A stretch of 64,000 nt of DNA from an uncultured Haliea sp. (GCA_913062625.1 CAJXWP010000002.1:62001-126000), one strand, 5' to 3'. Shown: positions 1 through 9,839, counted from the stretch's first letter. Notes: a model not told the origin generated them from the sequence alone. Numbers and translations: made by a program.

Positions 1-842
1 TCAAAGACATTGTTGCCCTGCGCATCCAGCACACTGCAATGTACATGCATTCCATTGCCAGCGAGATTGCCAAAGGGTTTGGCCATGAAGGTCGCCCGCA
101 GCCCCTGTTGCCTGGCCACGCCGCGTACAACGCGCTGCAGCATTATCGCCTGGTCAGCCGCCGCTAGCACATCAGCGCTGTGGTACAGATTAATCTCATA
201 TTGGGAGGGCGCGGCCTCTTTGACCAGGGTGTCTATAGGCAGGCCCTGAGCGGCGCAGGCATCGCGTACGCCATGCATCAGCTCCGAGAATCCAGACATG
301 GTATCGATGCAATAGGCATTACCACTGGCCAGGGCTCCACCGATGCGATCAGTTTGTGTGTGGGCTGGCCGGCCCTGAGAATCATCCTCATCGCGCAACA
401 AATAAAATTCCATTTCACTGGCCATCACTGGCGTGAGGCCGTGCTCTGCCAGCCGCCCGATGAGGTTTTTGAGAATAAAGCGTGGGTCATAGGCGCAGGG
501 CTCCCCACTGACTTCTCGCATGGACATCAGCACCTGGCCAGTGGGGCGCGTAGCCCACGGCGTCGCTACCAAGGTGCTGATATGTGCTTCACACATGCCG
601 TCGCCGTCGCCGCGATCAAACACCCAGGCATCGACATCGCGCCCCCAAATATCGAACGCAAGCGCACTCAGGGGCAATTTGAGGCCACCGGCGAAGACTT
701 TTTCGATTTTATCGCGGGTGATCCACTTACCGCGTAATTTGCCGGCGATATCGGGCAGTATCACTTCGAAAATTTCAATCTTCGGGTGTGATTTCAGGAA
801 CAGCTGCAAGCGTTCATTGTTAGAAGTATTGTTATCAGACAT
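1..842 (-). CDS. Glutamine synthetase family protein (gamma-glutamylpolyamine synthetase-like), partial
   Basis: Only the N-terminal 280 residues lie in the window; the gene runs off the left edge. The start is the ATG at 842 (protein begins MSDNNTSNNERLQ). Visible glutamine synthetase features are the metal-site segment EMEFYLL, the EAAPSQYEINLYH block and NGMHVHCSVLD (ATP/metal region). In this family, members next to aminotransferases and PuuB/PuuC-like genes ligate glutamate to an amine such as putrescine using ATP. The divergent SpuC-like gene and the downstream oxidase and aldehyde dehydrogenase support that role over ammonia assimilation. The substrate is inferred; the family is clear. 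Confidence 0.88.
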   Translation of the reverse strand, partial: MSDNNTSNNERLQLFLKSHPKIEIFEVILPDIAGKLRGKWITRDKIEKVFAGGLKLPLSALAFDIWGRDVDAWVFDRGDGDGMCEAHISTLVATPWATRPTGQVLMSMREVSGEPCAYDPRFILKNLIGRLAEHGLTPVMASEMEFYLLRDEDDSQGRPAHTQTDRIGGALASGNAYCIDTMSGFSELMHGVRDACAAQGLPIDTLVKEAAPSQYEINLYHSADVLAAADQAIMLQRVVRGVARQQGLRATFMAKPFGNLAGNGMHVHCSVLDAQGNNVF

Positions 843-1051
843 TTTTGTAAGCCATAGGTTGTGTCTTGTCTCGTTCTGTTTTGCGCTCCCGCCTCTAAAA
901 AACACCACTTAAGGGGTAATTCCAAATGCCGGGGGTTATGGGAGACTATACAACATCGAAGCTTTTTTTGGGGCTATAACACTTCGGGGTAGTATGTGAG
1001 TTAGCCCCCGGGCCCTGTGCAGCAGAATTTTTGTTTGGAGATAGCGCGCAA

Positions 1052-2419
1052 ATGAACGTGATAAAAGATACATCTGCCCTGCAAAAGATGGATCGGGAGC
1101 ACCATCTGCACCCTTTTACCGATCTTAAAAGCTATAGCGAGAAGGGTGGCCGTATCGTGTCCGGTGCCGAGCATATCTACATCTACGATAGTGAAGGCAA
1201 CCGTATGTTGGACGGTATGTCGGGACTGTGGTGTTGTAGCCTGGGTTATAGCCAGCGCAGCATCGCGGAGGCGGTATTTGAACAAATGCAGCAACTGCCT
1301 TACTACAATAATTTCTTCGGCTGCTCCAATCAGCCCGCCACGGAACTGGCGAAGCTTCTGGTAGACGTCACCCCTGAGCAGTTCACCCATGTATTTTTCA
1401 CCAACTCCGGCTCCGAAGCCAACGACACCAACCTGCGCCTGGTACACCGCTATTACGACTGCCTAGGTAAGCCCGGCAAGAAACACATCATCAGCCGCAA
1501 AAATGCCTACCATGGCAGTACTATTGCTGCCTCTTCGCTGGGCGGCATGGACGCCATGCACCAGCAGACCCACGGCCTGGATTACGTGCACCATATAGGC
1601 CAACCCCACTGGTTCGAGGCGGGTACTGATGAAGATTTGGATACCTTTGGCCTGCGGTTGGCCGGCGAGCTGGCGGCAAAAATTGCGGAGCTGGGCGAGT
1701 GCAATGTGGCAGCCTTCATCGCGGAGCCCGTGCAGGGTGCCGGTGGTGTCATCATTCCACCGTCGACGTATTGGCCCGAGATTCAGCGGATCTGCGACGC
1801 GCACGATATTCTGCTGATTGCCGATGAAGTAATTTGCGGTTTCGGTCGTACCGGTAACTGGTTTGGTTGTGAAACCTACGGCATCAAGCCCGACTTAATG
1901 ACGTTCGCCAAGGCGGTCACCAACGGCTACATGCCGCTTGGTGGCGTAATGGTGGGTGATAAGGTGGCCAATGTATTAATCACGCATGAGGGTGAGTTTG
2001 CCCACGGCCTGACGTATTCTGGTCACCCGGCTGCCTGCGCCGCCGCCCTGGCTACTCTGAAGGTGCTCCAGGACACAGGGATTATCGAGACATGCGCAGC
2101 GGATATCGCCCCGCACTTTCAGTCTCGGCTGCGTGATCTAGCCGATCACCCGATTGTTGGGGAGGTGCGGGGTGACGGAATGTTTGCCGCGGTAGAGCTT
2201 GTCAGCGATAAGGCCAGTCGCGAGCGGCTAGCGCCGGACTCCACCGGCGCTGTGTACTGCCGCAATATCTGTAACGACAACGGCTTGATGGTGCGCCAAA
2301 CCGGTGACGCCATGATCATGGCGCCCCCTCTGGTGTGCAACACGCTGGAGATAGACACCTTGGTGGACACCCTGGCGGTCGCCCTCGATCATACTGCAAA
2401 ACACTACGGCGTTTCATAG
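1052..2419 (+). CDS. spuC: Class III PLP aminotransferase, SpuC-like (putrescine/polyamine:pyruvate)
   Basis: 455 residues from the ATG at 1052, which has GGAG 11 bases upstream; a TTG 21 bases further upstream is less likely. The order of motifs matches class III omega-aminotransferases: substrate-side DREHHLHPFTD, GSEANDT (PLP phosphate), NAYHGST, LIADEVICGFGRTG, and the Schiff-base lysine in TFAKAVTNGY (about Lys287). The N-terminus closely resembles Pseudomonas SpuC, which transfers the amino group of putrescine to pyruvate to give 4-aminobutanal. The gene is divergent from a glutamine synthetase-like gene, a usual polyamine-catabolic pairing. Another diamine could be the substrate. Confidence 0.87.
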   Translation: MNVIKDTSALQKMDREHHLHPFTDLKSYSEKGGRIVSGAEHIYIYDSEGNRMLDGMSGLWCCSLGYSQRSIAEAVFEQMQQLPYYNNFFGCSNQPATELAKLLVDVTPEQFTHVFFTNSGSEANDTNLRLVHRYYDCLGKPGKKHIISRKNAYHGSTIAASSLGGMDAMHQQTHGLDYVHHIGQPHWFEAGTDEDLDTFGLRLAGELAAKIAELGECNVAAFIAEPVQGAGGVIIPPSTYWPEIQRICDAHDILLIADEVICGFGRTGNWFGCETYGIKPDLMTFAKAVTNGYMPLGGVMVGDKVANVLITHEGEFAHGLTYSGHPAACAAALATLKVLQDTGIIETCAADIAPHFQSRLRDLADHPIVGEVRGDGMFAAVELVSDKASRERLAPDSTGAVYCRNICNDNGLMVRQTGDAMIMAPPLVCNTLEIDTLVDTLAVALDHTAKHYGVS

Positions 2420-2492
2420 AGTTTGCAGCGCTGCAGAGACGGAGCTGGATGAATGAACAGCGCCTCTCTCAGGCCCCGTCTCAGGCCCCGAC

Positions 2493-3326
2493 TCAGTGTC
2501 GGGGAGGTTGCAAGTAGGCGATCAGGGTGTCGCCGCCTTTATAGTTTTCTGCGCTCATCAGCGAATCCAGAAACAGGTAGAACAACTCTGCCTGTGAACC
2601 AATTTCCAGCTTGGCGTAGGCGTGTTTTCGGTGCAGCTTGACGGTTTCTATGGAGATGAAAAATTTCTCTGCCACTGTTTTGGTGCTGTGCCCGCGTAAT
2701 ACCAGGTTAATCACTTGTGCCTCACGTTCTGTCAGCACACTGGAACCAAAGGCGTTCAGGGCCGCATGCATCTGACCTCGCAGATTGACGCTATTTGATG
2801 CGTTGCCTGAGTCCGCCCAGTGCTGCTGGCACAGTATTTCAATAGTGGGACGAATCGCTTGCAATGTGTCCAGTTGTTGCCTGGTGAAGGCAGGGCAACC
2901 TTCGGTTCGACCAAGGGCGATGTTGATAAAACCTTCCCCGGTTATGGGTATGAGATAGCCGCATTCGTCCTCGTAGCCGCAGTCTTGATACCAGGTCTTG
3001 TAGTACTCGCTGTCTTTGAAACCGCTGGGTGATAAGTCTTGGAGGCTAAACAAGCCGTAGCTGTTGTCCTGCGTAGCAGCGAGGTAGTAGGGATCGAGCA
3101 GGAAGGCCCCGTTGACAAATAAATTCAGTGTGGAGCGCCCGCCGCTGCTCTGCACCTCGAAATATTCGATCACTGGAAGGTCAGTGCCCGGATAGACCAC
3201 AATGGTGGCATCGCTGACCGGCACCAGCTCCCGGAACATGCCGATCAGCGCTTCGGGGAACTCACCGCTACCTACACTGGGGATTAGTGTTGTTAGCTGT
3301 TCGCTGAATTTCGATAGTTCTGACAT
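2493..3326 (-). CDS. LuxR-family transcriptional regulator
   Basis: 277 residues. The C-terminal third (about 198-245) is a LuxR/GerE helix-turn-helix: LTEREAQVINLVLRG, then KTVAEKFFISIETVKLHRKH. The N-terminal ~190 residues are an unassigned sensor-like domain without a receiver-domain aspartate pattern, so this is probably not a two-component response regulator. It lies 7 bases downstream of the LysR gene on the same strand, so the two are probably co-transcribed. Between SpuC-like and beta-alanine-type aminotransferases, control of amine catabolism is the natural inference. The ligand is unknown. Confidence 0.85.
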   Translation of the reverse strand: MSELSKFSEQLTTLIPSVGSGEFPEALIGMFRELVPVSDATIVVYPGTDLPVIEYFEVQSSGGRSTLNLFVNGAFLLDPYYLAATQDNSYGLFSLQDLSPSGFKDSEYYKTWYQDCGYEDECGYLIPITGEGFINIALGRTEGCPAFTRQQLDTLQAIRPTIEILCQQHWADSGNASNSVNLRGQMHAALNAFGSSVLTEREAQVINLVLRGHSTKTVAEKFFISIETVKLHRKHAYAKLEIGSQAELFYLFLDSLMSAENYKGGDTLIAYLQPPRH

Positions 3327-3333
3327 TGGGTGG

Positions 3334-4284
3334 TTAGGCCTCGTCGTTCTGTGGGCGGTTTAGTTCTTCGACGAACGTTTGTAGCACCAGGTTCGGACGC
3401 GCGCCTTTGCGCGTGATAGCTGCGTAGCGAGTGCGGTAGTTAAATGACTTCGGTAGCAGTGCGCGCATCCGTTCCTCCCCGATCCAGCGCTGTGCATAAT
3501 GGGTAGGCAGAAAGCCAACATACTGACCAGACAGGATCAGGAATGCAATCCCCTCGCGGTCGGTAGCGGTGGCTGCGGAGCGCATTTTTTGCAATTGGGC
3601 TTTGTTCTCGCGCGGTACCGCGTTGGCCGGAAAAACTGCGTCCTGCGCAATCACCATCGAGACTGTCAGCTTCTTCGCAGGCAGTGCAAACAGGCTGTGG
3701 CGATGGCCGCAATAGAGCTTTGATTCCTCATCGTATAAATCAATATACTCCAGCCCTGAGAGCTGTTTGATATCCGGGATTACGCCAATATGTAGGCGGC
3801 CATCGAGTACACTTTTCTCGATTTCACCGGGCGGCATCATACGGATATTAATGCGCACTTCAGGCCCCTGCGTTTTTAAGGCGGCCAGGGAATTAGTGAC
3901 TTGCATGTGGTTATGCATCGTCACCAAATTGTCGGTAATGCCGATATTTAATTCGCCCTTGAGTTGCGCAGTGATGGTGTTGACCTGTGTCGTGAAGTTT
4001 TCCAGTGAAGCCAGCAACTGGAGCACGGCTTGATAGACTTCGCTGCCCTCATCCGTCAATGCAAACCCTGCGCGGCCACGCTGGCACAGTTTCATTCCTA
4101 GCCGTTTTTCCAGATCGGCCACTGCGATGCTGATCGCTGAAAGACTGATATTCAGATCCACCTCGGCTGAGGAAAAACCGCCGTTTTCCACCACCCTTCG
4201 AAATATCCGTAACAACCGGATATCGGCATCGCTGATGTCGCCGGAAAGGGCCAACTGCTTATTGCTCATTTCTTTATTGCTCAC
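3334..4284 (-). CDS. LysR-family transcriptional regulator
   Basis: 316 residues. The winged helix-turn-helix lies at about residues 20-80 (DIRLLRIFRRVVENGGFSSAE, ISLSAISIAVADLEKRLGMKLCQRG), followed by the co-inducer-binding domain. The start is a GTG at 4284 or the in-frame ATG at 4269; both have weak ribosome sites. It is divergent from the aminotransferase gene at 4420, the usual arrangement in which a LysR protein controls its divergent neighbour. It reads into the LuxR gene 7 bases on. The effector is not evident. Confidence 0.88.
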   Translation of the reverse strand: MSNKEMSNKQLALSGDISDADIRLLRIFRRVVENGGFSSAEVDLNISLSAISIAVADLEKRLGMKLCQRGRAGFALTDEGSEVYQAVLQLLASLENFTTQVNTITAQLKGELNIGITDNLVTMHNHMQVTNSLAALKTQGPEVRINIRMMPPGEIEKSVLDGRLHIGVIPDIKQLSGLEYIDLYDEESKLYCGHRHSLFALPAKKLTVSMVIAQDAVFPANAVPRENKAQLQKMRSAATATDREGIAFLILSGQYVGFLPTHYAQRWIGEERMRALLPKSFNYRTRYAAITRKGARPNLVLQTFVEELNRPQNDEA

Positions 4285-4327
4285 TCCGGCTCGCCAGAAG
4301 GAGCCATTACTTAAGTTATTATAAAAG

Positions 4328-4347
4328 TATAGTTAACTAACTGTATA
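4328..4347. promoter_or_regulatory. Candidate LysR operator in divergent promoter
   Basis: An AT-rich imperfect inverted repeat (TATAGTTAACTAACTGTATA) contains the palindrome AGTTAACT. It lies between the divergent LysR gene and the aminotransferase at 4420, where a LysR site would be expected. Only position and symmetry support it. Confidence 0.35.
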
Positions 4348-4419
4348 TAGAACATAAGAATAATGGCGCCATAATGGGCAGACAATAGCACTGAGACTTC
4401 TCAACGGGGTGGCATCATC

Positions 4420-5757
4420 ATGGTGGATCACAGCTCCCGCGCAGGCCTGACCCAAGCGCAACTTGACGCTCACTGGATGCCCTTCACCGGCAACCGACAA
4501 TTCAAGCAGGACCCGCGGATTATTGTTGCTGCCAAGGGGAACTATTATACCGACGCCAATGGTCGCGAGATTTTTGATGCCCTGAGCGGCCTGTGGACCT
4601 GTGGTGCTGGTCACGGTGATGCCAGAATTGCTGAAGCCGTCACCCAGCAGATCAAGCAGCTGGACTATTCGCCGGCATTCCAGTTCGGCCACCCCGCCTC
4701 GTTCCAACTGGCCGAGCGTGTTACCGAGCGTATGCCAGAGGGAATCAACCGCGTGTTTTTTACCGGGTCCGGTTCTGAGTCTGTCGAAACCTCTTTGAAA
4801 ATCGCCCGCGCCTACTGGCGTAAAAAGGGCAAGGCCAGTAAGACCAAATTGATCGGGCGCGCCAGGGGCTACCACGGCGTTAACTTTGGAGGTATCTCTG
4901 TCGGTGGCATTGGCGCTAACCGCGCACTGTTTGGTACCGCTGTCGACGCCGATCACCTGTCCCATACCCTGCTACCCCAGAACAGGCACGTGCGTGGACT
5001 GCCTACCGAGGGGGCCGAGTTGGCTGAAGAGTTGCTGGAACTGATCGCGCTACATGATGCATCCAATATCGCCGCGGTTATTGTTGAACCGCTGGCCGGG
5101 TCCACCGGCGTGCTGCCACCGCCGCAGGGTTATCTACAGCGCCTGCGGGAAATCTGCGACCTGCACGATATTTTGCTGATCTTTGATGAGGTGATCACCG
5201 CATTTGGTCGCATGGGAGCCTGGACCGCAGCCGAAAAGTTCGACGTTAAACCTGACATTATCGCTTTGGCCAAGCAACTCACAAACGGCGTGGTGCCAAT
5301 GGGGGCTGTGGCCGTAAAACAGGCGATCTACGATACCTTTATGGAAAACGGCGGACCCGAGTACGCTGTGGAATTGCCGCATGGCTATACGTATTCCGCC
5401 CATCCAGTGGCTTGTGCTGCTGCGTTGGCGTCACTTGATATTATCGAGCAGGATAGTTTGATCGATTGTGTAGAAACGTTGTCGCCCTGGTTTGAAGATG
5501 TACTGCACGGGCTCAAGGGAGTCCAGTACGTGGCCGATGTTCGCAACTACGGTTTTGCCGGTGGTTTGACGATAGAGCACTCGCCAGGGGAGCCGGCGCT
5601 GCGTCCGTTCCAGATCGCAATGAAAATGTGGGATAAGGGCTATTATGTGCGTTACGGTGGCGACACCATTCAACTGGGCCTACCGTTCACTTCCCGGCGC
5701 GAGGAGATAGACAGTTTGATCAACGCCCTGGGCGAGGCGATCAAAGAATTGGCCTGA
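4420..5757 (+). CDS. Class III aminotransferase, beta-alanine/omega-amino acid:pyruvate type
   Basis: 445 residues, full length for the family. The N-terminal DAHWMPFTGNRQFK is characteristic of omega-amino acid:pyruvate aminotransferases. Also present are GSGSESVETSLK (PLP phosphate), GYHGVNFGG, LIFDEVITAFGRMG and the PLP lysine in LAKQLTNGVVPMG (about Lys285). Such enzymes convert beta-alanine or similar omega-amino acids to the semialdehyde, with pyruvate as acceptor. Divergence from a LysR gene suggests dedicated control. In this cluster it may handle aminopropyl-derived products of spermidine breakdown (beta-alanine, 3-aminopropanal); that is inference. Confidence 0.85.
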   Translation: MVDHSSRAGLTQAQLDAHWMPFTGNRQFKQDPRIIVAAKGNYYTDANGREIFDALSGLWTCGAGHGDARIAEAVTQQIKQLDYSPAFQFGHPASFQLAERVTERMPEGINRVFFTGSGSESVETSLKIARAYWRKKGKASKTKLIGRARGYHGVNFGGISVGGIGANRALFGTAVDADHLSHTLLPQNRHVRGLPTEGAELAEELLELIALHDASNIAAVIVEPLAGSTGVLPPPQGYLQRLREICDLHDILLIFDEVITAFGRMGAWTAAEKFDVKPDIIALAKQLTNGVVPMGAVAVKQAIYDTFMENGGPEYAVELPHGYTYSAHPVACAAALASLDIIEQDSLIDCVETLSPWFEDVLHGLKGVQYVADVRNYGFAGGLTIEHSPGEPALRPFQIAMKMWDKGYYVRYGGDTIQLGLPFTSRREEIDSLINALGEAIKELA

Positions 5758-6035
5758 CTGATTTTTCAATTATGAGTCGTCAGAGTCTTATCAATGGCAG
5801 TGCCTTAACACTATGGGGGTATTGTTAGTAATGTTACATAAGTAGAGTATAGAGCAACGTGCTTAAGGAGATCGTAGGCTTCTCGAAATGCAGTCGTGTC
5901 ACATTTCTCAAAAAAAACCTATAGGTACGGTTTTCATGACATACAGCCATTCATTTCTTCGGGCTACTTTTGCGGCGCCTGCTGTCTGGCAATTCGCGTT
6001 GAAAGCCAGGTGATTTTTTGGCGGAGAATCTTTCC

Positions 6036-6911
6036 ATGTTTTTAAAGGGCTCAAGGCTGTTAAAAGCGTCAACTCTGCTTCGACTATTCAAATACAGTGT
6101 CTATCTGCTGTTATGCGCGAATGTTGCGATGTTTTTTTTGGAGGAAGCCGAGGCCAGTCTGCATACCTTGAATACCGGTTTTTCCATTTTTGACGTCTTC
6201 GAGAGCTTTGTAATGACCATCGATACAGCATCGTGGGTTGTTTTATTATTGATATTTGAGCTGGAAACCTACGTGCTGGAAGATGAAGTGATTCGAGGTC
6301 GCACTAAACGGCTCCTCACTGGTACGCGCGTTGTTTGTTACTTCTTGGTCGTGTATTCCTTTTACGGCTATTGTGCCAAGGTTTACCAACTGTATCAGTC
6401 TCAACCTATCTCGCAAACGTCCACCTGTGCGGCTGAGTTGGAAGGTTTTTCCTACATGTTTGAAATGGACGAGTACGAAATTCTGGAGAGAGAAAACTGC
6501 TTAGATTTACAGCTGGAAACCGAATCGTCCCGTTTGAATGTACTCGGACACAACAAAACCATTGTCACCAGTGACGCTATTTTGGCAGCCGTCAAAAAGT
6601 TGGCCTGGGTCGATGTTATCAATTCTGTTACCTGGATTATTGTGGTTGTCCTGCTGGAAATCGATGTTCTGATAGAGCTTTCTAAAACTGAGCGTCGCGG
6701 TGCAGTAGCGGCTTTAAACAAAATGTCCAAGGGTGTCTGTTACAGCATCCTGCTCGCGGCCGCTGTGTATTGGGGCGTTTCTGGCGAGCTACTCGATTTC
6801 TGGGACGCGTTCTTGTGGATCGTCGCCTTTATCTTTATCGAACTGAATATCTTCAAATGGCACGAGGAAATACAGCAACACAGACAGGAAGCCGATTCGT
6901 TGCTCAACTGA
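6036..6911 (+). CDS. Polytopic membrane protein of unknown function
   Basis: 291 residues from the ATG at 6036, which has GGAG about 10 bases upstream; a TTG 18 bases earlier is the alternative. Hydrophobic stretches near YSVYLLLCANVAMFFL, ASWVVLLLIFEL, VVCYFLVVYSFYGY, SVTWIIVVVLLEIDVLIEL, VCYSILLAAAVYWGV and AFLWIVAFIFIEL suggest about six membrane segments. A cysteine-containing acidic loop lies in the middle and charged residues at the C-terminal end. There is no recognised catalytic motif. It ends 10 bases before the aldehyde dehydrogenase start, so it is probably co-transcribed with the amine-oxidation genes. Transport or sensing is possible but unproven. Confidence 0.7.
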   Translation: MFLKGSRLLKASTLLRLFKYSVYLLLCANVAMFFLEEAEASLHTLNTGFSIFDVFESFVMTIDTASWVVLLLIFELETYVLEDEVIRGRTKRLLTGTRVVCYFLVVYSFYGYCAKVYQLYQSQPISQTSTCAAELEGFSYMFEMDEYEILERENCLDLQLETESSRLNVLGHNKTIVTSDAILAAVKKLAWVDVINSVTWIIVVVLLEIDVLIELSKTERRGAVAALNKMSKGVCYSILLAAAVYWGVSGELLDFWDAFLWIVAFIFIELNIFKWHEEIQQHRQEADSLLN

Positions 6912-6921
6912 GGAAACCATA

Positions 6922-8406
6922 ATGAAAGGCAAGCACTACATCGGCGGGCAGTGGGCTAGCCCTGCCTCCGCAGAAACCTTTGATGTGATAAATCCGTCAA
7001 CCGAGCAGTTGATTGAGAAAGTGTCGGCAGGCAATGCGCAGGATGTGGATGCAGCCGTACTGGCTGCCCGTAAGGCCTTCGACGAGGGCCCCTGGCCGAG
7101 AATGAGTGGCGCGGAACGTGCCGGATACCTGCACAAGATCGCCGGGATTATTAACCGCCGCTTGGATGAGCTGGCAAAAATCGAGGTGTTAAACAACGGC
7201 AAACCGTACCCTGAAGCCAAGTGGGACATTGAGGATACTGAGGGCACCTTTACCTTTTATGCCGGCTTGGCAGAGCAGATGGAGCCGGATAAGGAAGAGC
7301 CCATTGCGTTGACCGAACCCGGCTTCAGTTCCAAGGCAGTGCAGGATCCCATAGGTGTTGCCGGTGCGATCATTCCCTGGAATTTCCCACTGTTAATGGC
7401 CGCATGGAAAGTGGCCCCCGCACTTGCAGCTGGTTGCACCATGGTGTTGAAACCCTCGGAAATCACACCCTTAACCGCGCTAGCGCTGGCGGAAATTGTC
7501 GAAGAAGCGGGCCTGCCCGCAGGCGTTCTCAACATTGTTACAGGCCTTGGGAGCGTCGCCGGGCAGGCTCTGGCTGAACATCGTGGCGTGGATAAATTGG
7601 CATTTACCGGTTCAGTTCCCACCGGCTCACATATCATGCGTGAAGCGGCCAGAGACATTAAAAATATAAGCCTCGAGTTAGGTGGCAAGTCGCCATTTGT
7701 CATCTTCGCCGACAGCGATATTGAAAGAGCCGTCGAGTGGATTATGTTCGGTATATTTTGGAATCAGGGCCAGGTTTGCTCCGCCACCTCCCGTGTGCTG
7801 GTGGAAGAGCCGCTGTATTCTGCACTGCTTAAGCGCCTGGTAGAGGAGGCGCAAAAAATCACAATCGGTGATGGGGCTGAAGAAGGCGTTTTACTGGGTC
7901 CCTTGGTGAATGCCAACCAGTATCGCAAGGTTGTACTAGCAATAGAGCGCAGCGTGGCAGAAGGTGCGACTTTGGTTACTGGTGGCAAACGGCCGCAAGG
8001 TCTGGACCGGGGTTACTTTCTGGAGCCGACCATTCTGGCCGACATGGATGAAGACAGCGATGTTTGGTGTGAGGAGATTTTTGGTCCGGTGGTCTGCATC
8101 AAACCTTTTAGCAGTGAGGCCGACGCGATTCGCATGGCAAATGACTCGCGCTTTGGTCTGGCGGCAGCGGTAATGTCGAAAGATGAGGCGCGTTGCGAGC
8201 GAGTGGCGAGGGCATTTCGAGCTGGTATCGTCTGGGTCAATTGTTCTCAACCCACTTTCGTCGAAGCGCCATGGGGTGGTTATAAACAGTCTGGAATTGG
8301 CCGCGAGTTGGGCGTGTGGGGGCTGAATAATTACCTCGAAACCAAACAAATCACACGCTACGAGAGCGACGAGCCTTGGGGCTGGTATATCAAACAGGTA
8401 AGTTGA
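6922..8406 (+). CDS. NAD(P)+-dependent aldehyde dehydrogenase (PuuC/betaine-aldehyde type)
   Basis: 494 residues, normal length. Cofactor segment VAGAIIPWNFPLLMAAWKVAPAL, general base Glu252 in ISLELGGKSP, nucleophile Cys286 in NQGQVCSATS, and EIFGPVVCI near the C-terminus are all present. It oxidises an aldehyde to the acid. It sits 12 bases upstream of a PuuB-like oxidase, so the likely substrate is the aminoaldehyde (or gamma-glutamyl aminoaldehyde) made by that oxidase or by the aminotransferases. Start ATG has GAGG about 9 bases upstream. Confidence 0.9.
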   Translation: MKGKHYIGGQWASPASAETFDVINPSTEQLIEKVSAGNAQDVDAAVLAARKAFDEGPWPRMSGAERAGYLHKIAGIINRRLDELAKIEVLNNGKPYPEAKWDIEDTEGTFTFYAGLAEQMEPDKEEPIALTEPGFSSKAVQDPIGVAGAIIPWNFPLLMAAWKVAPALAAGCTMVLKPSEITPLTALALAEIVEEAGLPAGVLNIVTGLGSVAGQALAEHRGVDKLAFTGSVPTGSHIMREAARDIKNISLELGGKSPFVIFADSDIERAVEWIMFGIFWNQGQVCSATSRVLVEEPLYSALLKRLVEEAQKITIGDGAEEGVLLGPLVNANQYRKVVLAIERSVAEGATLVTGGKRPQGLDRGYFLEPTILADMDEDSDVWCEEIFGPVVCIKPFSSEADAIRMANDSRFGLAAAVMSKDEARCERVARAFRAGIVWVNCSQPTFVEAPWGGYKQSGIGRELGVWGLNNYLETKQITRYESDEPWGWYIKQVS

Positions 8407-8417
8407 GTTAGATTTTT

Positions 8418-9839
8418 ATGCATAGACATCACGACCCATTAAAAGACGCAGTAGCACGACCGCTCTGGCACGACCCCGAAATCATGCGAGCTCCCGAGCC
8501 TGCATTATCCGGGAGTGCAGATTGTGAGTTGCTGATTGTCGGAGGTGGATATACCGGACTTTGGGCTGCTCTGCAGGCCAAGGAACGCAAGCCCGACATC
8601 GACATTATTGTCATCGAGCAGACTTTTGTCGGAGACGGAGCCTCAGGCCGTAATGGGGGTTTTCTGTCTAGCAGCATTGCTCACGGTGAGACCAATATTG
8701 ATGCCCAGTTTCCCGGAGAGGCAGACAAGCTCGAGCAACTCGGCGAACAGAATATCAAGGAGTTACTGGAAGCCCTGGAACGCTACGACATCGATGCGCA
8801 TTACGAAAAAACCGGAGTGACCAATGTCGCCCTGGACCCGGAGGCAGCTGTCCGCCTGTACGAAGAATTCCTGGTGCGACAAGCAAGCGGTGAGGACGTG
8901 GTGTGGTATGACAAAGAGGGTATGCGCGAGCAGGTCAATTCCCCGAAATTTTATGGTGGCTGCTGGCAGCGCGGACACCAGGACGGTGTTGTTGATCCCA
9001 TGCGCTTATGCCTGGGCTTGAAAAATGTACTGCTCAATCAGCTTGGCGTTCGCATTTTCGAGGGTACTCGCTTGAAAAAGGTTATGCCCGATGGCAAAAC
9101 CAGCATGCGGGCTATTTGTGAGGCTGGTGAGATCCAGAGCGAAAAAGTGCTAATGGCCACCAATGCCTATACCAACCCCTACCGCAAAATTAATCGCGCC
9201 ATCGTGCCGGTTTGGGATTATCAAATCGCGACAGAGCCGTTGACGCCGCAACAGCTTGACCTAATCAACTGGGGTAAAACGGAATCGCGGCATGCTCTGT
9301 CGGATTTCACCAATCTGTTCCATTACTTTCGCCTGACCAGAGATAATCGCATTACCTGGGGTGGCGGCGGGGCGGTTCGCTCGTATTTCAATCGCGGCAT
9401 CGATATAAAGTATATGGACGCGCCAGCACGCTACGCGCAATTGGCCACCGAGTTCTTCCACATGTTTCCGCAACTGGAAGGGAACGTGAAATTCTCCAAT
9501 AAGTGGGGTGGCATTATCGCCTCATCCACCCGCTTTTGTATGGTGCCCGGGGTAGCATATGATGGCCGTCTGGCTTGGTCGGTCGGGTATACCGGCCATG
9601 GTGTCAGCGCTTCGCGGTTTGGTGCACGAATCGGTATTGAGTTGCTAGGGTACAAGCCCTCAGAAGTAATTCGTATGCAGTTTGTCACTAAGAATGCGAC
9701 ACCGTGGCCGCCCGAGCCATTCCGCTGGATAGGCATACGCCTTACTGAGCACGCGTTGGCTAGGGCCGACAGAAACGGCGGCAAACGCGGCTTGTGGTTG
9801 AAGCTTCTGGACATGATGGGCTTCGGTTTTACCTGTTAG
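8418..9839 (+). CDS. FAD-dependent amine oxidase of the DAO family (PuuB/OrdL-like)
   Basis: 473 residues. The Rossmann FAD motif is at about residues 38-47 (LLIVGGGYTGLWAA), followed by SGRNGGF, typical of gamma-glutamylputrescine oxidase and its DAO relatives. C-terminal WGGIIASSTRFCMVPG and YTGHGVSASRFGARIG form the second FAD contact. The enzyme would oxidise a primary or secondary amine to an aldehyde with O2 as acceptor, feeding the aldehyde dehydrogenase just upstream. Its stop overlaps the stop of the convergent SpdH-like gene by 4 bases. The exact amine is not determined. Confidence 0.87.
   Translation: MHRHHDPLKDAVARPLWHDPEIMRAPEPALSGSADCELLIVGGGYTGLWAALQAKERKPDIDIIVIEQTFVGDGASGRNGGFLSSSIAHGETNIDAQFPGEADKLEQLGEQNIKELLEALERYDIDAHYEKTGVTNVALDPEAAVRLYEEFLVRQASGEDVVWYDKEGMREQVNSPKFYGGCWQRGHQDGVVDPMRLCLGLKNVLLNQLGVRIFEGTRLKKVMPDGKTSMRAICEAGEIQSEKVLMATNAYTNPYRKINRAIVPVWDYQIATEPLTPQQLDLINWGKTESRHALSDFTNLFHYFRLTRDNRITWGGGGAVRSYFNRGIDIKYMDAPARYAQLATEFFHMFPQLEGNVKFSNKWGGIIASSTRFCMVPGVAYDGRLAWSVGYTGHGVSASRFGARIGIELLGYKPSEVIRMQFVTKNATPWPPEPFRWIGIRLTEHALARADRNGGKRGLWLKLLDMMGFGFTC

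Noticed and set aside
5936-6013. 25-codon open frame starting MTYSHSFLRATF just upstream of the membrane-protein gene
   Set aside because: No ribosome site, no similarity I can name and no attenuator-like residue runs; most likely chance.
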